Origin: Echinicola vietnamensis DSM 17526
GTDB taxonomy: Bacteria; Bacteroidota; Bacteroidia; Cytophagales; Cyclobacteriaceae
Assembly: GCF_000325705.1 (NCBI RefSeq)
Contig: NC_019904.1
Coordinates: forward strand, 2,730,001-2,794,000
Direction of reading: 5' to 3'
Length of the DNA: 64,000 nt
A model generated the notes under the pieces. It did not search any database. It was not told the origin of the DNA and saw nothing but the letters and a program-made list of their open reading frames with translations. Numbering within the stretch: the stretch's first letter is position 1; every line of letters begins with the position of its first letter. A program made the translations under genes and the position numbers. Shown in pieces: positions 34,264 to 43,347 of the stretch.

Positions 34264-35304
34264 ATGAAATTTTTAGTAACTGGAGTTGCTGGATTTATTG
34301 GACATGGGTTATCAAAAAAGCTTTTACAAGAAGGGCACCAAGTGGTCGGTATTGATAGTATCAATGACTACTATGATGTAAATCTTAAATTGGCAAGATT
34401 AAAAGACCTTGGAATAGATGATGCACCAATCAGCGAACACCAAAAGGTAGCTTCGACGGATAAAAGCTGTTTTGAATTTGTGAAAATGAAGTTGGAGGAT
34501 GGGGATGAAATGAATGCATTGTTCGAGGCAGAGCGTTTTGATATTGTAGTGAATTTGGCCGCGCAGGCCGGTGTAAGGTATAGTTTAGAGAATCCTCGGG
34601 CATACGTAGATGCAAATATTGTGGGCTTTGTGAATTTGCTGGAAGCTTGTAGGCATCATCCAGTAAAACATTTGGTCTATGCTTCGTCCAGCTCTGTATA
34701 TGGAGCGAATAAAAAGATGCCATTTTCCACTTCGGATAATGTGGATCATCCTGTAAGTTTATACGCTGCCTCCAAGAAGTCCAATGAATTGATGGCACAC
34801 ACCTATAGCCACCTATATGGTGTGCCTACTACTGGATTACGTTTTTTCACGGTTTATGGCCCATGGGGAAGGCCGGATATGGCCCTGTTTATTTTTACGA
34901 AAGCTATCCTGAATGGCAAGCCACTGAAGGTATTTAATTATGGGAAGATGAAGCGTGATTTTACTTACGTGGACGATATCGTGGAAGGTGTTTATCGAAC
35001 GGCTTTGGTCCCTCCAAAAGGGCAACAGGAAGGAGATAAGGAAGACCTTTCCGGTGCTCCCTATAGGCTTTTTAATATAGGAAATTCTAAGTCCGTTAAC
35101 CTTATGGATTTCATCAGGGCAATTGAAAAAGCCACAGGTAAAGAAGCGGTTTTGGAGATGTTGCCTATGCAGCCAGGGGATGTTCCGGCCACCTATGCGG
35201 ATGTTTCGGCCCTTTCTGAGGTTACAGGCTATAAACCCAATACCCGAGTAGAGGATGGGGTGGCGAACTTCGTCAATTGGTATCGGGATTATTACCAAGT
35301 ATAA
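34264..35304 (+). CDS. UDP-glucuronate 4-epimerase (NAD-dependent epimerase family)
   Basis: An extended short-chain dehydrogenase of 346 residues supplying UDP-galacturonate for surface polysaccharide. It has the NAD-binding GVAGFIGHGLSKKL, the substrate-type stretch DSINDYYDVNLKLARL, and ASSSSVYGANKKMPFS. The catalytic YAASK is followed by KSNELMAHTYSHLYG and GLRFFTVYGPWGRPDMA, characteristic of glucuronate epimerases (CapI/GAE type). A related 4-epimerase activity cannot be excluded from sequence. It lies upstream of the dTDP-glucose dehydratase in the same direction. Confidence 0.88.
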   Translation: MKFLVTGVAGFIGHGLSKKLLQEGHQVVGIDSINDYYDVNLKLARLKDLGIDDAPISEHQKVASTDKSCFEFVKMKLEDGDEMNALFEAERFDIVVNLAAQAGVRYSLENPRAYVDANIVGFVNLLEACRHHPVKHLVYASSSSVYGANKKMPFSTSDNVDHPVSLYAASKKSNELMAHTYSHLYGVPTTGLRFFTVYGPWGRPDMALFIFTKAILNGKPLKVFNYGKMKRDFTYVDDIVEGVYRTALVPPKGQQEGDKEDLSGAPYRLFNIGNSKSVNLMDFIRAIEKATGKEAVLEMLPMQPGDVPATYADVSALSEVTGYKPNTRVEDGVANFVNWYRDYYQV

Positions 35305-35406
35305 GGAAGAGTGTTATGGTATTGTTTTTGGTTGTTGTAGATTTGTAAGCAGGGTTGCTCCTGCAAAAGTTACCAACCTTAATTTTAAAGCATATACCTA
35401 AAATCC

Positions 35407-36453
35407 ATGCAGAAATCAATTTTAATTACCGGTGGAGCAGGCTTTATTGGAAGCCATGTCGTGAAGTTATTTGTTTCGAAATATCCGAATTATACCATCG
35501 TAAACTTGGATAGCCTAACCTATGCCGGGAATCTGGAGAATCTAAAAGAAGTAGAAAATAAAGGCAATTACTATTTTGAGAAAATCGATCTTCTGGATGA
35601 GAAGGGGTTGGTAGATGTATTTAAAAAATATCAGGTTACCGATGTGATTCATTTGGCCGCGGAATCCCATGTGGACAGGTCCATTTCAGACCCCTTGGCC
35701 TTCGTCAAAACCAATGTGATAGGAACGGTAAACCTATTGAATGCAGCAAAGTCTTTTTGGGAAGACTTGGAGGATCATTTGTTTTATCATGTGTCTACTG
35801 ATGAGGTTTATGGTTCTCTGGACGATGGAGGCTTTTTCTTAGAAACCACCGCTTACGACCCACAATCCCCCTATTCGGCTTCCAAGGCCTCTTCCGATCA
35901 TTTTGTAAGAGCTTATGCCAATACCTACGGGATGAAGACGGTGATCAGTAATTGCTCCAATAATTACGGGCCAAATCAATTTCCTGAAAAGCTGATTCCA
36001 TTGTGCATCAATAATATTAAAAACCAAAAATCCCTTCCGGTATATGGTAAAGGCGAAAATGTCAGGGATTGGTTATATGTAGAGGACCATGCTGCTGCTA
36101 TTGATGTGATTTTCCATGAGGGAAAATCAGGTGAGACGTATAATATCGGCGGGTGGAATGAGTGGAAAAATATCGATATTGTGACACTGCTCTGTGAGAT
36201 AATGGATAGAAAACTGGGCAATGAAAAAGGAACCTCTGAAAAGTTAATCACTTTTGTAAAAGATCGTGCGGGGCATGACTTAAGGTATGCCATTGATGCC
36301 AGCAAACTTGAAAAGGAACTTGGCTGGAAGCCCTCATTGCAATTTGAGGAAGGCATTGAAAAAACGGTGGATTGGTACTTGTCCAATGAGTCCTGGCTAA
36401 AAAGTGTCACCTCTGGCGATTACCAAAATTACTATAAGGAGCATTACGAATAA
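35407..36453 (+). CDS. rfbB: dTDP-glucose 4,6-dehydratase
   Basis: Makes dTDP-4-keto-6-deoxyglucose, the precursor of rhamnose and related sugars. The 348 residues show TGGAGFIGSHVV, NLDSLTYAGNLENL, HLAAESHVDRSI, the catalytic STDEVYGSL with YSASKASSDHFVRAY, and CSNNYGPNQFPEKLIPL. No rfbA, rfbC or rfbD homologue is nearby, so the final sugar is not defined here. Confidence 0.95.
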   Translation: MQKSILITGGAGFIGSHVVKLFVSKYPNYTIVNLDSLTYAGNLENLKEVENKGNYYFEKIDLLDEKGLVDVFKKYQVTDVIHLAAESHVDRSISDPLAFVKTNVIGTVNLLNAAKSFWEDLEDHLFYHVSTDEVYGSLDDGGFFLETTAYDPQSPYSASKASSDHFVRAYANTYGMKTVISNCSNNYGPNQFPEKLIPLCINNIKNQKSLPVYGKGENVRDWLYVEDHAAAIDVIFHEGKSGETYNIGGWNEWKNIDIVTLLCEIMDRKLGNEKGTSEKLITFVKDRAGHDLRYAIDASKLEKELGWKPSLQFEEGIEKTVDWYLSNESWLKSVTSGDYQNYYKEHYE

Positions 36454-36480
36454 TATTTTTTTCACGTAGAAGTATTTATA

Positions 36481-36516
36481 AGGATAGTTAAATATGTTGT
36501 TTGACTATCCTTTTTT
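36481..36516 (+). terminator. Rho-independent terminator after rfbB
   Basis: AGGATAGTTAAA (36481-36492) pairs with TTTGACTATCCT (36499-36510) with one G-U pair and a 6-base loop, followed by six T. It separates the sugar-nucleotide genes from the export genes. Confidence 0.85.
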
Positions 36517-36578
36517 GTTGATGCTATTTTTTGAAATTCATATATGTTATTTGCGTTTTCATAACTTGGATATTTCAG

Positions 36579-36586
36579 TATATTTG
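36579..36586 (+). promoter_or_regulatory. Candidate -7 box for the polysaccharide export operon
   Basis: TATATTTG, an exact TAnnTTTG match, 43 bases before the Wza-like start and just after the rfbB terminator. The nearest upstream TTG sequences are badly spaced (10 or 25 bases), so support is partial. Confidence 0.35.
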
Positions 36587-36629
36587 GTTTGATATATCAC
36601 CAACCAACATAGTACAATCCTAGTTTTGA

Positions 36630-37430
36630 ATGAATAAATTGCTATTAACTATATCGATAGCACTGTTAATGATTTCATGCGTCAGTAATAAGCGCTTGAA
36701 TTATTTACAGAACTTGCCCGATAAGGATCCCATTGATCTTGATGAGTTTATTCCTTATGCGGAGGTAGATTATGAATATATCCTTCAGCCGTTTGATATC
36801 GTGGATATTGATTTCGCTTCTACTGATGAGGAGCTGACCAAAGTATTTGAATACCAAGGTGCCCGAAATGCCCGAGGTGGAGGCGGTAATAATAGTGGCG
36901 ATCCATTTTATTTTACTGGATATTCCATTGATAAGGACGGTACCGTAAGGATACCTAAGCTTGGTAAAATCAAAATAGCTGGACTGACAGAGGAAGCTGC
37001 TCGAACTAAGATTGAGGCAGAAATCAACCAGTATTTTAAGGAGGAAGTTTACGTAAGACTGCGAACGGGCGGTATAAGGTTTACCACCATGGGAGAGTTT
37101 AATAGTGCAGGTACCAAGGTGATCTATAAGAACAGGGCTACGATCTTTGATGCCATTGCTTTGGCCGGAGAAAGTGATATCCTGGCCAAAAAGAATGAAT
37201 TGTTCCTCATTAGGCAATATGATGGTGGAACCAAAATTCACCAGATCAATCTTAATGACCGGGCATTATTGGCCTCACCTTATTATTTTATACAACCCAA
37301 TGATATTCTATACCTACAGCCAATGTCCATTCGACAGGTGGGGGATGCCAATAATATCGCCACTACCTTGCAGTTGGCGATTGGTTTGGTGACGGCAGTG
37401 TTGTTCTTTGTGGCTTTAACGAAAGACTAG
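36630..37430 (+). CDS. Polysaccharide export outer-membrane lipoprotein (Wza/OPX type)
   Basis: A 266-residue lipoprotein with lipobox LMISC (Cys17). A poly-export domain starts at about residue 48 (YEYILQPFDIVDIDF) and contains the segment GYSIDKDGTVRIPKLGKIKIAGLT. An SLBB-like unit follows (about 145-235, GEFNSAGTKVIYKNRATIFDAIALAG), and a C-terminal hydrophobic helix (about 243-262) would anchor or span the membrane. It should form the outer-membrane exit for a capsule or exopolysaccharide, working with the Wzc-like kinase encoded 3 bases downstream. Confidence 0.93.
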   Translation: MNKLLLTISIALLMISCVSNKRLNYLQNLPDKDPIDLDEFIPYAEVDYEYILQPFDIVDIDFASTDEELTKVFEYQGARNARGGGGNNSGDPFYFTGYSIDKDGTVRIPKLGKIKIAGLTEEAARTKIEAEINQYFKEEVYVRLRTGGIRFTTMGEFNSAGTKVIYKNRATIFDAIALAGESDILAKKNELFLIRQYDGGTKIHQINLNDRALLASPYYFIQPNDILYLQPMSIRQVGDANNIATTLQLAIGLVTAVLFFVALTKD

Positions 37431-37433
37431 TGC

Positions 37434-39875
37434 ATGAGAGAGGGGTTTGACATACCGAAGTTTGAGGAGGAAGATCAGCCGGTAGATATTAAGTATTACC
37501 TGATAAAGTATCTCCGGTTCTGGCCAATATACCTGATCAGTATGATGGTGTTTTTGGCCGGTGTTTTTATGTATCATCGGTATACGGTAGAGAAATATGA
37601 GGTCAGAGGGAGCATGCTTATCAATGCTGCTCCGAGCCCAGAAGTGAGGATCCTTGATCGCTCCAACATTTTCGAGAACCCGGGTACGTTGGAAAATGAC
37701 ATGTTAGTCTTCACGTCCAAAAATTTGGCGGCAAAGGCACTTGAGAAGGTGCATTTTGATGTGAGCTATTTTGCTTACACCAAGATCAAGGAGATCGAGC
37801 TATACCAAAAATCCCCCATCAAGGTAGATGTGGACTGGGATCATGCCCAGCAGGAGCATGGCCTGATCAGCCTAACCGTGGTGGGGGAAGATACCTTTAC
37901 TTTAGGTACACCTGACCATGGCATTTTTAATTGTTTTTCGTCACAGAAATCGATATCAAACGACACAGGCATTTTAGGAAAAACCTTTCGGTTTGAAGAG
38001 GTTATAGCATCTCCAAAGACGAAATTTGTGGTAAACAAAGTTGCCTCGATGAAAGTAGGGGAAAAGCTGTCGTTTGTTATTCATAGTCCTTCTTCGTTGG
38101 TAGATTATTATTCGAATGCGATTGCTGTACGTCCCCAAAACAATTATGGGTCGGTACTTCAAGTGACCTTACGTACTAAAGTAGTGGAGAAGGGAAGGGA
38201 TTATGTCAATGCGCTGATGAATGCGTATATGGAGCATGACCTGGAAAAGAAAAATCAGATAGCTGAAAATACCCTTAAGTTCATAGAGGAACAGATGTAT
38301 GTGGTGGAGGATTCCTTGAAATTGGCAGAAAGGAGGATGCTGAATTTTAAGGTAGACCACAAAATGCTGGATGTGGACTCTGAATATGGAGGGGTGCTGA
38401 CCAAGATTCAGAGGTTAGAAGAAAAACTTCAGGAAATGGTTTTTGAGTTGGAGTACTATAAATCACTAGAAGCGTACTTAGCAGAAAGAGATGGTGATTT
38501 CAGCGAAACCATTGCGCCATCTATGATGGGCATTACCGATGCTTCGTTAAATAGTATGACCCAGCAGCTGATGACCTTTTCCATGGAAAGAAAAAGGATG
38601 CTTTCTGTGGTGAATGAAAATCATCCAGATGTAGAAAAATTGGATGAACAAATCGCTCGATTACGGGAAAATATCTTCGAAAACATCAAAAATCTGGTGG
38701 CCAATACAGAAAAGAAAAAGCAAGAAGCGGAGAAAAAACTGGCTACTTACGATCGGGAGTTTTCAAGGCTGCCAAAAGCCGAGTCCAATTTTGCCAACAT
38801 CTTCAGAGAGTTTAAGCTAAGGGAAAACCTTTATAACTACCTGTTGGAAAAACGGGCTGAAGTCGGAATTGCCAAAGCTTCCAACGTGTCGGATATTTCT
38901 GTAGTGGATTACGCTAAAAAAGGGAGTCTTATTTTTCCCAAGAAAGCCAATAATTACGGAATGGCGTTAGCGATAGGCCTTCTTTTGCCTCTTGGACTTA
39001 TTTTGTTCTACGACTTTGTCAATGACAAAATCGTTGATCAGGTACAGCTGAAGGGCGCCCTCAGAATGCCGCTGTTAGGCACCATCGGATATAGTGAGAA
39101 GAAGACCAATATGCTGGTGGCAGAGTATCCCAAAACCATTGCGTCGGAATCCTTTAGGTCCCTGCGCTCAGCACTTTTTTACATTGCCAGTGATAAAAAA
39201 TGCAAGCGTATATTGGTTACATCCAGTGTCTCTGGTGAGGGAAAAACTTTCGTGAGTTTAAACTTGGCCGCTGCCATGGCTTTGAGTGGCAAAAAGACTT
39301 GTGTGCTGGGGATGGATTTAAGAAAGCCAAGAATAGCCCAATATGTAGGCGTCAGCAATAAGAGTGGGCTTTCTTCTTATTTGGTCGGAAAGTCATCGAA
39401 AGAAGCTATTATCCATGAGACTGATCATGATAATTTATATTTTATCCCTTCCGGCCCCGTGCCCCCAAATCCCTCAGAACTCTTGTTGAAGCCTCAGTTG
39501 AGTGAGTTGATGAATGTGCTGGAAAAGGAGTTTGAGGTCATTATTTTGGATACGCCTCCTTTGGCATTGGTGTCTGAGACGAAAGATTTATTGCGGTTTT
39601 CGGATGTCAATCTTTACATCGTGAGGCAGGACTATACCCAAAAGAAGTACTTGCTGATGATCAATGACCTATTTGACAATGGTCAAGTGGATAATTTTTA
39701 TGGGGTTTTTAATGCCGTGAAGGCTGACGGGAATGATTTCGGTGGTTACAACTACGGCTATGGCTACAATTATTCCTTTATCAAAAAAGGACATTATTCC
39801 GGATATTACGATGATGACCCAGAGCACTCCCAAAAAGGCTGGATGGGAAGGATGCTGGACAAGTTTAGGAGTTGA
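37434..39875 (+). CDS. Wzc-like polysaccharide co-polymerase and tyrosine autokinase
   Basis: An 813-residue inner-membrane protein that controls polymer length and export. It has an N-terminal Wzz region with TM1 (about 27-47) and a long periplasmic coiled-coil section (about 260-470). TM2 lies near 507-528. The cytoplasmic BY-kinase carries Walker A SSVSGEGKTF (about 597-605), Walker A' LGMDLRKPR (about 624) and Walker B IILDTPPLA (about 703). The tail has a tyrosine cluster, NYGYGYNYSFIKKGHYSGYYDDD (split by other residues at its ends), the expected autophosphorylation zone. It is co-transcribed with the Wza-like gene; its stop is 5 bases from the end of the convergent pabB gene. Confidence 0.94.
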   Translation: MREGFDIPKFEEEDQPVDIKYYLIKYLRFWPIYLISMMVFLAGVFMYHRYTVEKYEVRGSMLINAAPSPEVRILDRSNIFENPGTLENDMLVFTSKNLAAKALEKVHFDVSYFAYTKIKEIELYQKSPIKVDVDWDHAQQEHGLISLTVVGEDTFTLGTPDHGIFNCFSSQKSISNDTGILGKTFRFEEVIASPKTKFVVNKVASMKVGEKLSFVIHSPSSLVDYYSNAIAVRPQNNYGSVLQVTLRTKVVEKGRDYVNALMNAYMEHDLEKKNQIAENTLKFIEEQMYVVEDSLKLAERRMLNFKVDHKMLDVDSEYGGVLTKIQRLEEKLQEMVFELEYYKSLEAYLAERDGDFSETIAPSMMGITDASLNSMTQQLMTFSMERKRMLSVVNENHPDVEKLDEQIARLRENIFENIKNLVANTEKKKQEAEKKLATYDREFSRLPKAESNFANIFREFKLRENLYNYLLEKRAEVGIAKASNVSDISVVDYAKKGSLIFPKKANNYGMALAIGLLLPLGLILFYDFVNDKIVDQVQLKGALRMPLLGTIGYSEKKTNMLVAEYPKTIASESFRSLRSALFYIASDKKCKRILVTSSVSGEGKTFVSLNLAAAMALSGKKTCVLGMDLRKPRIAQYVGVSNKSGLSSYLVGKSSKEAIIHETDHDNLYFIPSGPVPPNPSELLLKPQLSELMNVLEKEFEVIILDTPPLALVSETKDLLRFSDVNLYIVRQDYTQKKYLLMINDLFDNGQVDNFYGVFNAVKADGNDFGGYNYGYGYNYSFIKKGHYSGYYDDDPEHSQKGWMGRMLDKFRS

Positions 39876-39880
39876 GGAGA

Positions 39881-41122
39881 TTAGGAACGTAGGGTTTCTT
39901 GGATGGCTTTGGCTTTTAGCAGGCATTCTTCATACTCGTATGCAGGATCAGCATCGAAAGTGATGGCACTGCCAGCGGCGAAAAATAGGTGTTTGGACTT
40001 GGTGTCGATGATAATACTCCGGATGACCACACTGAAGTCTAGGTTCCCGAATTCGTCCACAAAACCAAGAGCTCCTGAAAACCATCCCCTTTTGAAGTTT
40101 TCATAGCGATCGATCAATTCCATGCATTTTATTTTGGGTGCACCGGTCATGCTACCCATGGGAAAGGTGTTGGCAATGATTTCTGTAAAGGAAGTGCCTG
40201 GCCGCAGGGTAGCGGTAACGGTGGAGATCATTTGATAGACCTGCCGAAAAGGATAAATGCCAAAAAGCTCCTCGACTTTTATGGAGCCTGTTTCAGCGAT
40301 CCTGGCAAGGTCGTTACGCATGAGGTCTACGATCATCAGGTTTTCGGCCTGTTCTTTTTCACTGAGGCGAAGAGATTCTCTATAGTTCGCATCTTCTTCA
40401 GCAGTTTTCCCCCTTTGGATGGTACCTTTGATAGGTTGGGCTGTGATCTGGAGCCCCTGTTTTTTGATGAAGCGTTCGGGAGAGGCTCCCACGAGATACT
40501 GGTCTTGACATTTAAAAAAACTCGCAAAGGGCATGGGAGATTTTTTCTCCAAATCAAGAAAAACCTGAACTGGATTGATCGATTCTACCACTGCTTCGAA
40601 GGCAATGCAGTAATTCATCTCATAGATATCGCCCTGACGAATATGTTCCTGAATGTTACGGACGGTTTGGATGTACTCACTTTTACTGGTCTTGACCTGA
40701 ACAGGAGCGATTTTTTGGGAGACTATTTCAGGTTGGTAGTCTCGGATTTCCTCAAAAAGGCGATCAGGAGCTGCGGATTTGATCTCAAGGGTTTTTTCGT
40801 GAAAGAGGATGGTCAATTCCGGTAAGAAAAAGCATGTCTCGGGACAATTGACCAGTGAAGGGTTTTGGCTCTTTAACCTTTCAAATTTGTTTTTAAGGTC
40901 ATAGCTAAGAATTCCCGCTTTGGGACCGGAGTGGGCGTCCATGTCATTCCAAGCGACGGAGTGTTGTCCAGCAAACAGCACATGGGTAAACCCTTGGTGC
41001 GGATAAGAAATGTCGTTATGATGATGGTAACTGACATAGGCAAAATGGTTTGATGCCCAGTGCAGTGCTTTTTCGATCCATTCTTTTTGCAGAGGGAATT
41101 CCCCGGTGTTCGCATACTTCAT
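39881..41122 (-). CDS. pabB: Aminodeoxychorismate synthase component I
   Basis: Chorismate-utilising enzyme for 4-aminobenzoate and folate synthesis, 413 residues. The C-terminal chorismate-binding domain has GDIYEMNYCIAFE, the ASPERFIKK motif, and PIKGTIQRG, in which the Lys is the PabB-type residue. It also has LMIVDLMRNDLARI, FPMGSMTGAPKIKCMELI and FFAAGSAITFDADP. It lacks a fused lyase or glutaminase. Anthranilate synthase component I is less likely because of the PIKGT motif. Confidence 0.9.
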   Translation of the reverse strand: MKYANTGEFPLQKEWIEKALHWASNHFAYVSYHHHNDISYPHQGFTHVLFAGQHSVAWNDMDAHSGPKAGILSYDLKNKFERLKSQNPSLVNCPETCFFLPELTILFHEKTLEIKSAAPDRLFEEIRDYQPEIVSQKIAPVQVKTSKSEYIQTVRNIQEHIRQGDIYEMNYCIAFEAVVESINPVQVFLDLEKKSPMPFASFFKCQDQYLVGASPERFIKKQGLQITAQPIKGTIQRGKTAEEDANYRESLRLSEKEQAENLMIVDLMRNDLARIAETGSIKVEELFGIYPFRQVYQMISTVTATLRPGTSFTEIIANTFPMGSMTGAPKIKCMELIDRYENFKRGWFSGALGFVDEFGNLDFSVVIRSIIIDTKSKHLFFAAGSAITFDADPAYEYEECLLKAKAIQETLRS

Positions 41123-41150
41123 GAACCAAAATTAAAGGAAAGGGCATAAA

Positions 41151-41180
41151 AAAAGAGGAATTTGATCAAATTCCTCTTTT
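41151..41180 (-). terminator. Perfect 30-base palindromic terminator after the YceI gene
   Basis: AAAAGAGGAATTTGA followed by its exact reverse complement TCAAATTCCTCTTTT, with further A residues on the left that become a T-tail on the minus strand. It lies 21 bases past the YceI stop and separates that gene from pabB. Confidence 0.85.
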
Positions 41181-41201
41181 AAGAATAATGTCAATCGGCT
41201 A

Positions 41202-41924
41202 TTAGTCAGCTTTGATTTCAAAGCCTACATTTACCGTGTTATAGATAAATTTATCTTTCGCTTTGTCGGCTACAGAGCTTTCGTCGCTATAGGTCAAGCC
41301 CCAGTCGGTTCTATCGATGTTAAAACCAGCTTTAGCTGAGATCACACCGTCGTTGATGCTGACAGCAGCAGGGAACTTGATGTTTTTAGTAGTTCCTCTC
41401 ATGGTCAAGTTACCGCTGATCCAGTGGGTAGGGTTTTCCACCATCTGCTCACTCAGGCTGTTAGGGGTAAATTCCGTTTCAAATTCCTCTTTGTCTTCGA
41501 TTGTAGCATCAGCAGTAAAAGGCTCTACTGCAGTTACTTCAAAAGTAGCCGTAGGGTGATTGGCAGCATCGAAGAAATCTGGTGATTGCAAGTGGCCATG
41601 CAGCTTGCCGTAATTTTCTGTGCCTTCTTCCATATCGCCGATTTTAAGGGCAGCAATATCAAAGGTGAAATTACCACTGGTAATGGCATCGCCTTCAATG
41701 GTCACTTCGCCTGCAGTCACAGGAATTGTTCCATAATGCTTGCCCGCAGGCTTGTATCCTGTCCAAGAAACTGCACTTGCGGAAGGATCTACGGCAACCG
41801 TTTTGCCTGTTGCTTCGGCTACTTCTTGTGCTTCAGAAGTTTCTACGGTTTCACTCTTTTGGCCACAAGCCACCATCAAAAGGGCACTTGCTAGAAATAG
41901 GCCGGTAGTTTTGATTAATTTCAT
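41202..41924 (-). CDS. YceI family lipoprotein
   Basis: A 240-residue lipoprotein with lipobox LMVAC (Cys20) and an acidic linker (about 22-45). A YceI-type lipocalin-like barrel follows, opening VDPSASAVSWTGYKPAGKHYGTI and containing LKIGDMEEGTENYGKLHGHLQSPDFFD and KAGFNIDRTDWGLTY. YceI proteins bind isoprenoid or polyprenyl ligands in the periplasm; the ligand here is unknown. It is monocistronic, divergent from the carbonic anhydrase gene. Confidence 0.92.
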   Translation of the reverse strand: MKLIKTTGLFLASALLMVACGQKSETVETSEAQEVAEATGKTVAVDPSASAVSWTGYKPAGKHYGTIPVTAGEVTIEGDAITSGNFTFDIAALKIGDMEEGTENYGKLHGHLQSPDFFDAANHPTATFEVTAVEPFTADATIEDKEEFETEFTPNSLSEQMVENPTHWISGNLTMRGTTKNIKFPAAVSINDGVISAKAGFNIDRTDWGLTYSDESSVADKAKDKFIYNTVNVGFEIKAD

Positions 41925-42072
41925 AACTGTTTGGTCTTAAAATGTTGCGTGTATTAGATGTATATACATGTAAATTTAAAATTAGAAAAAAAGGTTCACA
42001 TTGTCATTAAAAAAACTAGATTTGATCGTTAAATGTTTGAGAATAAAACGAAAAAATACTTAGAAAAGTTAT

Positions 42073-42588
42073 ATGGCACTAGTAAAATCGGTAAATGGCA
42101 AGGTTCCGGTATTTGGGGAGAAATGCTGGTTGGCAGATAATGCCACCGTGGTAGGTGATGTGCGAATGGGGGAAGGGTGTACGGTGTGGTTTAATGCAGT
42201 AGTCCGGGGAGATGTTCATGAAATCGTCATCGGAAACCATACCAATATCCAAGATGGAGCCATTATCCATTGTACTTATCAAAAGGCTGGAACCTATATC
42301 GGAAGCAATGTGTCCATTGCGCACAATGCCATCGTTCATGGGTGCACCGTCCACGATAATGTACTGATTGGCATGGGGGCAGTGGTCATGGACAATGCCG
42401 TCGTGCACAGTGGGGCAGTAGTGGCGGCAGGAGCCATCGTCTTGGCCGGGACGGTGGTGGAAGCCAACAGCATTTATGCTGGAATTCCCGCCAAAAAGGT
42501 CAAAGATACCGGTGAAGAAATGATGGCGGTCATCAAACGCACTGCTGAGAACTATCCTAAATATGCTTCTTGGTATGAGGAGGATTAA
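42073..42588 (+). CDS. Gamma-class carbonic anhydrase family protein
   Basis: A 171-residue left-handed beta-helix protein built of hexapeptide repeats, forming a trimer with interfacial metal sites. The three metal histidines are His66 (IIHCTYQ), His84 and His89 (SIAHNAIVHGC). It belongs to the YrdA/PaaY branch, where carbonic anhydrase activity is proven for only some members. It ends with a C-terminal helix (ENYPKYASWYEED). Confidence 0.93.
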   Translation: MALVKSVNGKVPVFGEKCWLADNATVVGDVRMGEGCTVWFNAVVRGDVHEIVIGNHTNIQDGAIIHCTYQKAGTYIGSNVSIAHNAIVHGCTVHDNVLIGMGAVVMDNAVVHSGAVVAAGAIVLAGTVVEANSIYAGIPAKKVKDTGEEMMAVIKRTAENYPKYASWYEED

Positions 42589-42640
42589 TGGATAGGGTGT
42601 TTTTATATTGCTCCTTAGGGTATTGGAGAAAAAAGGAAAC

Positions 42641-42667
42641 AAAGGGATCCCGTCAAAGGATCCCTTT
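42641..42667. terminator. Bidirectional terminator between convergent genes
   Basis: AAAGGGATCC (42641-42650) and GGATCCCTTT (42658-42667) form a 10-base stem around CGTCAAA. It lies between the ends of the carbonic anhydrase gene (+) and the barrel gene (-). Confidence 0.75.
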
Positions 42668-42678
42668 AAAATGATCCA

Positions 42679-43314
42679 TCAATAAAAGGAAATGGTCAAA
42701 GGCAAAGTAAGTCCATAGAATATAAAGCTGGAATTGCCTCCTCCAGAGAAGACCATGTTAAAATTTGGATTGATACCGAATCGTCCAAATCGGGCATAAG
42801 CACCTACAGAAGCCAGTGCCCCCAATCCAGCGGAAGAATTTCGTTCATGAAAATCTACGGGGGGATTGCTTCTATCCCTGACGACAGAAATATATTCCTT
42901 GTAAGTGAAAATCCCGACGGCCAATTCACTGGTCAAGCCAAAATGCTTGCCTTTCAGTTTCGGGCTGATTCCCGCATACACTCCTCCGCCGTTAAGTTTA
43001 TAATGGCTTCCATTCCCTTGGGACCATCCTCCAGAATAGGTAGTAGCATCCTTTTCATATATTGTACCTGCGATGTAGTCTAAATACTCTAAGGATGATG
43101 GAATGGTGAACTTCATATTTATTCCAATGAGTTTTTCTGTCCCAATACTTTCTCCTGCTTTTAAGAATGAGTATTTATCTTCATTTAGGTTGTTAAAATG
43201 GAAAACAGGCCCGGCTTCAACTTGAAGTTTTTGTTTTCTTTCTTGTGAAAATACAACGTTACTGATTGATGTTAGAAACAACAATAACGCGAAGAGGTTA
43301 ATTTTTGTAATCAT
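42679..43314 (-). CDS. Outer-membrane beta-barrel protein, function unknown
   Basis: A 211-residue secreted protein with a signal peptide (1-23, ending VVFSQ). The body has alternating Gly and aromatic strands (QVEAGPVFHF, GGGVYAGISPKL, LGALASVGAYARFGRFG) and a terminal strand LTLPLTISFY, as in small outer-membrane barrels. I do not recognise a specific family. An IS982-type element sits only 14 bases upstream of its start codon, so its original promoter is probably displaced by about 1.1 kb. Confidence 0.75.
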   Translation of the reverse strand: MITKINLFALLLFLTSISNVVFSQERKQKLQVEAGPVFHFNNLNEDKYSFLKAGESIGTEKLIGINMKFTIPSSLEYLDYIAGTIYEKDATTYSGGWSQGNGSHYKLNGGGVYAGISPKLKGKHFGLTSELAVGIFTYKEYISVVRDRSNPPVDFHERNSSAGLGALASVGAYARFGRFGINPNFNMVFSGGGNSSFIFYGLTLPLTISFY

Positions 43315-43333
43315 TGGTCAAAATTATTTAGTA

Positions 43334-43347
43334 ACCTGAGTTCGATT
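43334..43347 (+). repeat. Left inverted repeat of the IS982-type element
   Basis: ACCTGAGTTCGATT, exact inverted match to 44451-44464. It ends one base before the transposase stop codon. Confidence 0.9.

Noticed and set aside
43319..43326. TAATTTTG on the minus strand just before the barrel gene at 42679-43314, a possible -7 box
   Set aside because: It ends only 4 bases from the start codon, too close for a promoter with any leader, and its -33 region would lie inside the IS.
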